Assembly: GCF_900699765.1 (NCBI RefSeq) | Contig: NZ_CAADHO010000001.1 | Location: forward strand, 992,001 to 1,056,000 | Direction of reading: 5' to 3' | Length of the DNA: 64,000 bases | Source: Desulfoluna butyratoxydans | GTDB taxonomy: Bacteria > Desulfobacterota > Desulfobacteria > Desulfobacterales > Desulfolunaceae | In this document: positions 43,339-50,397 of the stretch, in pieces | Position numbering within the stretch: position 1 is the first letter of the stretch | How the letters are laid out: every line of letters begins with the position of its first letter | Position numbers and translations under genes: made by a program | The notes under the pieces: model-generated | The model's input: the letters and a program-made list of their open reading frames with translations, nothing else | Told to the model about the DNA's origin: nothing | The model's database searches: none

Positions 43339-45078
43339 ATGAAACGACTTGCCCCCCTTCTTTGTCTCATGCTCCTTTTCTGGGGATGCACCGAGACCCT
43401 GAACCACCGATCGGTCCCGCCGGAGCCCGTCGAGGCTGAAAAGGCCATGCCTCCCCTCCCCACCTTCGGCATGCACGCAGATGAAGGCGTCATGACCCGG
43501 GAGGCAAAAAGCGCCCCGGTACGGAAACGGGGCTTAGGCGCGCCCTCGGCCTCGGCCTCCGGGCTCAAGGCCGCCTACGCCGATGACAACCGGCAGTTCA
43601 ACCACTTCCTCGATTTTCTGGAGACCTACAAAGAGGTCCCCCATATCCCCGCAGATGTCAGCGAGCGCATCACCCTTTCCGTCCTGGACCAGAAAGGGCG
43701 CACCCTGCCGGACTGCACCGTCCGCATTGCCCTGGGGGGCAAGACGGTGGAAACCGGGAAAACCACCGCAGACGGGATCTTCCGCACATACCCCGCCCTG
43801 TACGCAGGCACGGCACAAACCCTGACGGCCACCCTTCGCTACGCTGATCTGGAGAAGAAAATCTCCCTTGATCGCAGCGGACGACGCGACGTGACCGTCA
43901 CCCTGGACACCCACAGGGCCCTTCCCGCGGCCGTGCCCCTGGATCTTCTTTTCATCCTGGACACCACGGGCAGCATGGGCGAGGAGATCGAGCAGCTGAA
44001 AACCAGCATCGACCTCATCAACCTCAACCTTTCTCAGCTCTCCGTGCGCCCGCTGATCCGATACGGCATGGTGATGTATCGGGACGCAGGCGATGAGTAC
44101 GTCACCAGAACGATCCCCTTTACCACCGACTTGGAAGCGTTCAGGCAGCGGTTGTCCCGCGTGCGGGCCGGAGGGGGAGGCGACACCCCGGAAGACCTGG
44201 AAAGCGCCCTGCAAAAAGGAATCGACGAGATGGACTGGAACGAGGCTGGCATCCGCCTGGCCTTTGCCGTCACCGACGCGCCGCCCCACCTTGATTACGA
44301 CCACGCCTTCACTTACATGGATGCGGCCCACACCGCCCGGGAAAAGGGCATCAAAATTTTCTCCGTGGGCACCGGCGGGCTCTCCCTTGCCGGGGAGTAT
44401 GTGCTGAGGCAGCTCTCCCAGCTCACGGGCGGGGCTTACATTTTCCTCACGTACGGGGAGAGGGGGGAAAGCGACGGCGGCGCTCCTGGGAGCGTCAGCC
44501 ACCACACCGGGGCCAACTTCACCTCAGACAAGCTTGAAGCCGTTATCATCAACATCGCCCGAAACGAGTTGAACCACCTTGTGGCCCAGCCCGACGAGAC
44601 ACACGGGGAGTACTTCGAAGGAGTTGCCGGCAGCCAGAAGCCCGATGAGGTCACAGCCGAACTCTTTGAAAAGGCCGTGGGACAGCTGGCGGATTACGCG
44701 GCCATCTCCCTGTCGGGAAAACCGGCCACCGCCGTGCTCCCCCTGGCCTCGGAACTCTCCGGCCCGGACGCGTCCTACCTCACCTCGGCTCTTCTCATTG
44801 CCGCCACCCGCCACCCCCTCTTCACCGTGGTGGAGAGGGACAACACCTCGGCCATTGCGGATGAGATCACCCTGGGACTTTCCGGGTTCGTGGACGAAGA
44901 GACCGCGGCAAGGGCAGGGCGCCTCACCGGCGCCGAGCTGCTCATGGCCGGGCGTGTCGTCACCTCGGGATCCAGGGTCGATGTCATCGTTCGCCTCGTT
45001 CGCGTGGAAACCGGAGAGGTCCTCTCCGCCACCAGAATTCTCATGGACACCTCCCTTCTTCCGTCGGCCTGGGATTGA
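43339..45078 (+). CDS. VWA-domain lipoprotein with CsgG/FlgO-like C-terminus
   Basis: A 579-residue protein with a lipoprotein-type signal (MKRLAPLLCLMLLFWGC, lipobox FWGC slightly atypical). A carboxypeptidase-regulatory-like beta segment follows (about 115-185). A von Willebrand factor A domain (about 197-400) has an intact MIDAS DTTGSMGEE. The C-terminal region (about 455-579; LTSALLIAATRHPLFTVVERD, GAELLMAGRVV) resembles FlgO/CsgG-type periplasmic domains. It probably binds protein partners in the envelope. AGGAGA lies six bases before ATG. The long hairpin at 45106-45145 follows the stop. Confidence 0.8.
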   Translation: MKRLAPLLCLMLLFWGCTETLNHRSVPPEPVEAEKAMPPLPTFGMHADEGVMTREAKSAPVRKRGLGAPSASASGLKAAYADDNRQFNHFLDFLETYKEVPHIPADVSERITLSVLDQKGRTLPDCTVRIALGGKTVETGKTTADGIFRTYPALYAGTAQTLTATLRYADLEKKISLDRSGRRDVTVTLDTHRALPAAVPLDLLFILDTTGSMGEEIEQLKTSIDLINLNLSQLSVRPLIRYGMVMYRDAGDEYVTRTIPFTTDLEAFRQRLSRVRAGGGGDTPEDLESALQKGIDEMDWNEAGIRLAFAVTDAPPHLDYDHAFTYMDAAHTAREKGIKIFSVGTGGLSLAGEYVLRQLSQLTGGAYIFLTYGERGESDGGAPGSVSHHTGANFTSDKLEAVIINIARNELNHLVAQPDETHGEYFEGVAGSQKPDEVTAELFEKAVGQLADYAAISLSGKPATAVLPLASELSGPDASYLTSALLIAATRHPLFTVVERDNTSAIADEITLGLSGFVDEETAARAGRLTGAELLMAGRVVTSGSRVDVIVRLVRVETGEVLSATRILMDTSLLPSAWD

Positions 45079-45105
45079 CACCGGGATCCCACAGGAAACA
45101 CAACA

Positions 45106-45145
45106 CATGGCGCGATGCGCGATATCAACAGCGAATCGCGCCATG
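45106..45145. other. 11-bp inverted repeat after VWA lipoprotein gene
   Basis: CATGGCGCGAT (45106-45116) pairs with ATCGCGCCATG (45135-45145) around an 18-base loop. There is no T-run; it could be a transcript-end stabilising hairpin. The sequence from 45160 to 45260 is clearly more AT-rich than its surroundings and codes for nothing I can support. Confidence 0.5.
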
Positions 45146-45293
45146 GCACGTCTCGCAAGATTTTTTCACGGATGTGATTTATTTCATAGAATCCTGATAA
45201 ATAATTTACTATGTATGTATACTTCATTGATGATCAAGGATTCCTCGTAAAACCTGTACACCGCTCCTAAAGGGTGAACTGGGTCTTCACCAG

Positions 45294-45322
45294 GAGACAA
45301 TCATCGGTGAACGTATTATAAT
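45294..45322 (+). promoter_or_regulatory. Promoter of DUF3015 gene
   Basis: GAGACA (45294-45299), a 17-base spacer and a consensus TATAAT (45317-45322), about 27 bases before the start codon. GGTGAA/TTCACC inverted repeat (45273-45291) lies just upstream and GGTGAAC recurs in the spacer, a possible operator. Confidence 0.65.
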
Positions 45323-45348
45323 GTATTGATTAGTTGAAAGGAAATGTC

Positions 45349-45813
45349 ATGAAGAAGTGTATTGTAGCCCTGGGTGCCCTGCTGCTGGTTGCCGGCACCT
45401 CCTATGCGTCCACCGTCAGCGAAAACTGCGGTTGCGGCCTCGGCAAAGAACTCATCGGCGAAAAAACCGGTCTTGCCTGGAACATCCTCGGTACCTCCCT
45501 CAACGGTACCAGCGGAAACCAGACCTTCGGTATCTCCTCCGGAACCCTGGGTTGTGACAAGCCCGAGAGCTTCGTCAGCAACGAGCGCATGGACGCGTTT
45601 GTGGCCGACAACATGGACAGCCTGGCTGTTGACATCGCCTCCGGCAACGGCGAGAGCCTCGACGCCCTGATGGAAATTGCCCAGGTATCCGGTTCTGAAA
45701 AGGCCGCTGCATGCCAGGCCCTCCAGGCAAACTTCGACACCATCTACCCCACCGTCGACGTTGAGCACGCTGCTGTGTCTCAGTCCATCCGAGGCGTTCT
45801 TGCTCAGATCTAG
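45349..45813 (+). CDS. DUF3015 family exported protein
   Basis: A 154-residue protein with a signal peptide (MKKCIVALGALLLVAGTSYA) and a mature start STVSENCGCGLGKELIG typical of DUF3015, an exported family of unknown function often encoded beside DUF4105 proteins, as here. Conserved cysteines sit in CGCG, GCDKPES and AACQ. A consensus -10, a good Shine-Dalgarno (AAAGGAAA) and a strong terminator suggest an abundant protein. ATG 45349 is preferred over an ATG five codons earlier. Confidence 0.85.
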   Translation: MKKCIVALGALLLVAGTSYASTVSENCGCGLGKELIGEKTGLAWNILGTSLNGTSGNQTFGISSGTLGCDKPESFVSNERMDAFVADNMDSLAVDIASGNGESLDALMEIAQVSGSEKAAACQALQANFDTIYPTVDVEHAAVSQSIRGVLAQI

Positions 45814-47725
45814 CACAACATCCGCATGGAATTGCCCCCGCCTTTCGGCATGGTATTGCCGGCTGGCGGGGGCTTTTTTGCTGCTTTGTATCGCACTGGT
45901 CCCGGCCCCGCTATTCGCCGAGCCCCCGGACGCAGGCACGGAAGCACTCGTGCGCATCGCCCGCGAACGCAAGCTCTCCGAGAACCCCTACTGGCGGACC
46001 CTGCTCCACTGCCCCGTGGGCCTGACCCCGTACCGGAGCTACATAGACGACCCCGCCTTCTTCCTGGCAGAGACGGGAAAGACCGATGCCGACGCAGAAC
46101 TCACCGCCCTGATCCGCACGTTTTTCACAGGAGAGGCCCCCGGCGACGTCCCCCTGTGCCGATTCATCGCCCGATACACCTGGGTATACGACCAGCTGTC
46201 CGATGTCCTGGATACCCCGCCCCTGGTATGCGAGGAGGCCGCAAGGCTCCGTCCCTCATCGGCCACCCTGATCTTTCCCACCTACCATCTCAACAACCCG
46301 GCCTCCATGTTCGGGCACACCTTTCTGACCATCGAGACCGACTACCAGGCCCCGGTGCTGGCCGACGCCGTGAACTACGCGGCCCTGCCCGACAGCCAGA
46401 ACCCCATCACCTACATGTTCAAAGGCATCGTCGGCTCCTTCAAGGGGTATTATGCCATCCTCCCCTATTACAAAAAAATCCAGGAGTACGGGGACATGGC
46501 ACAGCGGGACATCTGGGAGTATCCCCTGACCCTCACCCCGGAAGAGACCCGGCGCATGGTCCTTCATATCCTTGAGCTGAAGGAGAGCTACAGCTACTAC
46601 TATTTCTTTGACAAAAACTGCTCCTACATGCTCCAGTTCCTGCTGGAAACGGCCCGGCCCGGCCTCTCCCTCACCCATGAAAAAGGGCTCACCGTCATCC
46701 CCATCGACACCATCAAGGCCATGCAGAAAGCGGGCCTCATCTCCGAAGCCAGATACCGACCCTCCCTGGGAAGCCGCATCCAGGCCGGCGTAAGACGCCT
46801 CTCCAAAGACGAGGTACGCCTCGCACAAAACCTCAGTGACGGCACCCTGCCCCCGACGGACTTTCTCGCCATGGAGCTTCCCGATCGCACCAAGCGTGTC
46901 ACCCTGGACCTTGTCACCGACGTCACCCGCTACAGGCGCGCCAAGAAAAAACTCTCCCAGGAGGAGTTCAGGCCCAGGTTCCTTGGGACCCTCAAGGCAC
47001 GCAAGACCCTGGGCAAGGGAAGCCCCGAAGAAAAGGCCGTGCCCGCGCCCCCCGAGCCCACCACGGGCCATGATGCGTCACGTGTCTCCGCCACCTTCGG
47101 GGTCCGTGACGGGGACAGCTTTGAAGAGCTCGCCTTTACCCCGGCCTTCACCAACCTGCTCACCACCGACTACACCCGGCGCGAAGGCGTCCAGATCGAA
47201 TTCCTGCACACCCGGGTCCGCTACGACAACGAAGACAACGAGCTGGACCTGGAAGCCTTCACCGTCCTGGACATCCTCTCCCTGTCCCCCCGCAACCCCT
47301 TTATCCGGCCCCTCTCATGGACCTTCCACGCCGGGTATGAAAAACGGATGACCGAAGCGGGGGACATGAAAGGCGCCTACTCCCTGCGTGCCGCAACGGG
47401 CATGACATGGAACCTTTCAGACGACAGCCTCTTTTTCATCCTGCCCGAAGCCGAACTCCTCGCCTCCAAGGGCCTGGACAAAGGGATCTCTGTAGGGCCC
47501 GGGCTCCGCACGGGGCTCCTCTTCTCCCCCACGGAGCGATGGCGCATGCTTCTTTCCGGCAACATCACCCGGCGCATGCCCGACGACACCACCGAAACCC
47601 ACGCGGCCTTTGAAACCAACCTCACGGTAAACCGCAACAACCGCATCGGCCTCTCGATCTCCCGCACCGACGTCGAGAGCCAGCATGCCTGGGAGACCAG
47701 CCTCTCCTGGCATCGTTATTTTTAG
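45800..47725 (+). CDS. DUF4105 family envelope protein (TTG start proposed)
   Basis: A protein of about 641 residues with a signal peptide (CRLAGAFLLLCIALVPAPLFA). The DUF4105 domain (about 70-340) includes FPTYHLNNPASMFGHTFL, with a conserved His, and YYYFFDKNCSYMLQFLLE, with a conserved Asn-Cys, resembling NlpC-like peptidase folds. The beta-rich C-terminal half looks like an outer-membrane barrel. No ATG or GTG is available: the frame overlaps the DUF3015 stop, and TTG 45800 with GAGG five bases upstream is the best start. The DUF3015 terminator (45834-45879) lies inside this coding region. Confidence 0.8.
   Translation: MLRSSTTSAWNCPRLSAWYCRLAGAFLLLCIALVPAPLFAEPPDAGTEALVRIARERKLSENPYWRTLLHCPVGLTPYRSYIDDPAFFLAETGKTDADAELTALIRTFFTGEAPGDVPLCRFIARYTWVYDQLSDVLDTPPLVCEEAARLRPSSATLIFPTYHLNNPASMFGHTFLTIETDYQAPVLADAVNYAALPDSQNPITYMFKGIVGSFKGYYAILPYYKKIQEYGDMAQRDIWEYPLTLTPEETRRMVLHILELKESYSYYYFFDKNCSYMLQFLLETARPGLSLTHEKGLTVIPIDTIKAMQKAGLISEARYRPSLGSRIQAGVRRLSKDEVRLAQNLSDGTLPPTDFLAMELPDRTKRVTLDLVTDVTRYRRAKKKLSQEEFRPRFLGTLKARKTLGKGSPEEKAVPAPPEPTTGHDASRVSATFGVRDGDSFEELAFTPAFTNLLTTDYTRREGVQIEFLHTRVRYDNEDNELDLEAFTVLDILSLSPRNPFIRPLSWTFHAGYEKRMTEAGDMKGAYSLRAATGMTWNLSDDSLFFILPEAELLASKGLDKGISVGPGLRTGLLFSPTERWRMLLSGNITRRMPDDTTETHAAFETNLTVNRNNRIGLSISRTDVESQHAWETSLSWHRYF
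45834..45879 (+). terminator. Intrinsic terminator within DUF4105 signal-peptide codons
   Basis: GCCCCCGCC (45834-45842) pairs with GGCGGGGGC (45865-45873), with an inner GGC/GCC pair, followed at once by six T. It begins 21 bases after the DUF3015 stop. Confidence 0.85.
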
Positions 47726-47740
47726 GCCAGAAGGGGACGT

Positions 47741-47766
47741 TGCCTCCGGCAGGGACGCCGGAGGCA
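47741..47766. terminator. Minimal border palindrome after DUF4105 gene
   Basis: TGCCTCCGGC/GCCGGAGGCA around a short AGGGAC loop, 15 bases after the stop; again the two borders of the dispersed element with no internal module. Confidence 0.7.
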
Positions 47767-47905
47767 ACTGAACAGTGGGGCCGTACCTTTAACTGCCGGC
47801 CGCCACCCGGCGTCAACACCGGCAACACGTTGCGATCCTTCGGGATTCCATGGTAGAGTAAAAAATCAACCGTTTACCATCCATTTACCCCACACCGGTG
47901 CGCCC

Positions 47906-48391
47906 ATGAAACCACACACCCGTCGCAGCCCCAGGCCAGCGTGGCTCCTTGCCCTCTACAGGCAAAACGACCGCTATCAGCTCCACCCCATTGCCGTGCA
48001 TATTCCCAACGGCATGGTGCCGGTGGCCGGAATATTCATGGCCGCAGGCTGCCTCTTTCATATCCAGGCCCTTGTCTTTGCGGCCTACGTGAACCTGGTT
48101 GTCATTGCTCTGTCCATGCCGGGGGTCATCCTCACCGGCATCGCTTCGTGGCAACACCGGTACAAGGGAGCCACCACCGCCCTGTTCCGCACCAAGCTTG
48201 TCTGCAGCGCCCTGGTCCTTGCAGGTGCTGTCCTGATCCTTCTCTTCCAGGCCCTGTACCCGGTGAACGTGCACCGGCTCACCGGTTCGGCAAAAGCCCT
48301 TGTCGCAGCCTACCTCCTTCTGCTGATCCCCACCATCCGTGCGGGTTCCCTGGGCGGCAAGCTGGTCTTCGGCGGCCGAAAGCAGATATAA
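47906..48391 (+). CDS. DUF2231-like four-helix membrane protein
   Basis: A 161-residue inner-membrane protein with four hydrophobic helices. HPIAVHIPNGMVPVAGIFMA near residue 27 matches the conserved HP-x-x-VHFP start of DUF2231, and a later His near VNVHRLTG could be a further ligand, so a heme- or metal-related electron-transfer role is conceivable. Assignment rests on this motif and topology only. It converges with the lipoprotein gene downstream. Confidence 0.65.
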   Translation: MKPHTRRSPRPAWLLALYRQNDRYQLHPIAVHIPNGMVPVAGIFMAAGCLFHIQALVFAAYVNLVVIALSMPGVILTGIASWQHRYKGATTALFRTKLVCSALVLAGAVLILLFQALYPVNVHRLTGSAKALVAAYLLLLIPTIRAGSLGGKLVFGGRKQI

Positions 48392-48428
48392 AAAAAGGGG
48401 GGAACGCACGTTTACGCGCATCCCCCCC
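48391..48428 (-). terminator. Terminator between DUF2231-like and lipoprotein genes
   Basis: GGGGGGA (48397-48403) pairs with TCCCCCC (48421-48427), with an inner CGC/GCG. On the minus strand the stem is followed by six or more T, so it ends the lipoprotein transcript. Confidence 0.75.
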
Positions 48429-48470
48429 CCGTCAATTCACGCGGCCCGATCCGGGCTGTTTCCTCCCCCC

Positions 48471-49259
48471 TTACAGGGTCGTGAACATGGACACCTTGGG
48501 CTTGACTTCCACGGTCTGCATTTTGGCCAGCCCGTCGGCCAGGGCCTTCTGGATCCGCTTCTCGCTCCAGGGGTTTCGCAGAAACGAAAGGGTGGTAAAC
48601 CCTTCGGCCTTGGCCTGGAACACGGCATCCCCTTTCTGGTCCAGAATCTGAATCCCCAGAATGACCCGATAACGCTTGAAGAGAAGGTACTGGTCCTGAT
48701 CCTCGATCTTGAGGTTGGCAGACAGGAAGGCCTCCTTCCTGTTTTTGCCCTTGAGCTCGTTGACCACCTTTTTGCGCAGGGAGGTCCCGGCCATGATGTG
48801 GTGGAACTCACGGTTGGAGGTGGCCGGGTGGACCCACTCGCAGGTGAGGCTCGAAAGCAGGGCGTCCACCTGGCTGTTTCCGGTCTTGTAATCCTTGATG
48901 CGATCGAGTTTTTTTGCCCTGCGCTTATCAGTCTTGAGATCAAACCCAAAGGGTTCCAGGGCCTTTTTCATCTCCTTGTACGTATCCATCCCCAGGGTGC
49001 CAAAGGAGTCTCCCCCGGCCACCTGCTTGGCCAGGTCGATGACATCGGCCCCGCCGTCGCTGCTCACCTTGTAGTGCCCCACAAGGACGGGAACATGCTT
49101 TTTATCCATCCAGTCCGCGTCCTTCTGGACCCAGGTGGACGCGCAGCCCGTCAACATTGTGCCTGCCACCAGAGCCACCAGTACCGTGGCCATGCCCTTC
49201 CATCTCCTGCAGCCTTTTTCCACAACAAACCTCCGAAATCCCAAAAATAAGACATTCAT
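48471..49259 (-). CDS. Lipoprotein of unknown function
   Basis: A 262-residue predicted lipoprotein: the hydrophobic signal VLVALVAGTMLTGC ends in a good lipobox (LTGC). The mature part is mixed alpha/beta and rich in Lys, with a C-terminal region (VILGIQILDQKGDAVFQAKAE) like periplasmic beta-sheet domains; I recognise no family. ATG 49259 has GAGG six bases upstream but gives a long, very basic n-region; ATG 49193 (MATVLVAL) gives a standard signal with a closer GGAAGGG. Either is possible. Confidence 0.7.
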   Translation of the reverse strand: MNVLFLGFRRFVVEKGCRRWKGMATVLVALVAGTMLTGCASTWVQKDADWMDKKHVPVLVGHYKVSSDGGADVIDLAKQVAGGDSFGTLGMDTYKEMKKALEPFGFDLKTDKRRAKKLDRIKDYKTGNSQVDALLSSLTCEWVHPATSNREFHHIMAGTSLRKKVVNELKGKNRKEAFLSANLKIEDQDQYLLFKRYRVILGIQILDQKGDAVFQAKAEGFTTLSFLRNPWSEKRIQKALADGLAKMQTVEVKPKVSMFTTL

Positions 49260-49685
49260 CCGCGGCCTCTCCCACCTGAGGGCCCTTCACGAGAAACCGT
49301 TCCCCGTCTACCTGCCTGCCCGTTGCCTCTGGATAAAACGGGGTATAACCAGGGACCAATCATCTGCCGGGGGCAACATCACTCCGCCGGATATATACAT
49401 GCGGTTCTTCAGTAAAAAAAGTTAAAAGAAGGCCAAAAAAAGTACTCAAACGCAATACACAGAGCCTTTATTGGCGATTGACTCGGCACTTCTTTTTGTC
49501 ATATAAGCTATGATTATTTTGCTAAAAAGATGACGCAACGAATCATTTCGGACAGGTACGCCGTGCGCCGTCCAAAAGCATGAGTCATGAAGGAACAATG
49601 CATTACTCCTGGCACACCGTTTCCTCGGCACAGAAGGGCCATGGTGGTGAATGAGCTGAGGCAAGGATCGGACAAAGCGGTTTCC
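49260..49685. other. Spacer upstream of the two-component genes
   Basis: About 425 bases, AT-richer around 49390-49530, holding no gene or repeat module I can support. Promoters for the lipoprotein (minus) and response regulator (plus) should lie here. In-frame ATGs at 49587 and 49641 extend the regulator without family support. Confidence 0.4.
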
Positions 49686-50348
49686 ATGAATATACTTGTT
49701 GTCGAAGACGAACAGACGGACTTTATCCTCATCAAGCACGCCATTGAGCAATTGGGTACCTCGTACACCGTCCTGCACGCCGAGGGGTGCAGGGAGGCTG
49801 TCCGGACCATCCACGAAACCCCTGTCTCCCTGGCCCTGGTGGACATCCTCCTGCCGGACGGAGACGGCCACAAGATCACGGCTCACCTGCAGAGCCACGA
49901 CATCCCCTTTGTCATGGTCAGCAGCAAGTCCCTTCCCGAATCCGTGGTGCGCTCCCTGAAATCGGGGGCCGAGGACTACATCCGAAAGCCCTTTGACATT
50001 GCGGAGCTGGCGGCACGACTGGAGTGTGTCCTGAGGCGCACCCCGGAGCTCGCCACCGCAAAGAACGACGAAGCACTTCCCGGTGCCGCCGCCCTCGACA
50101 TCGACTTCACCCCCATCGAGCACCGCCTCCTTCACCGCCTCCGCCTCCGATTCGACACCTATGTCCCCTCGGACGAACTCATTGAGGCGGTCTGGGGCAC
50201 CGCAGGCCTGGAGACCTCCAAAGGAGCCCTGAGGACCTACATCTCCCACATCCGGAAAAAGCTCACCCAGGCAGGCACCCCCCTTGCCATTGTGAGCAAA
50301 TGGGGGCGGGGGTACAGGCTCACCCGTACCGACGGCTCCGAAGCGTGA
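49686..50348 (+). CDS. OmpR-like response regulator
   Basis: A 220-residue regulator. The receiver domain starts MNILVVEDEQTD and has the phosphoacceptor Asp53 in LVDILLPDG, Ser in VMVSSKS and Lys in YIRKPFD. The C-terminal winged helix (about 135-218; LRTYISHIRKKL, SKWGRGYRL) binds DNA. It is followed 49 bases later by a hybrid sensor kinase, most likely its partner. The start was chosen by homology; its Shine-Dalgarno is weak. Target genes are unknown. Confidence 0.9.
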   Translation: MNILVVEDEQTDFILIKHAIEQLGTSYTVLHAEGCREAVRTIHETPVSLALVDILLPDGDGHKITAHLQSHDIPFVMVSSKSLPESVVRSLKSGAEDYIRKPFDIAELAARLECVLRRTPELATAKNDEALPGAAALDIDFTPIEHRLLHRLRLRFDTYVPSDELIEAVWGTAGLETSKGALRTYISHIRKKLTQAGTPLAIVSKWGRGYRLTRTDGSEA

Positions 50349-50397
50349 TTCGCACAGGGCAACGCGCCACAGGGGCCAGCGCCCCCGGGACGGCCCC

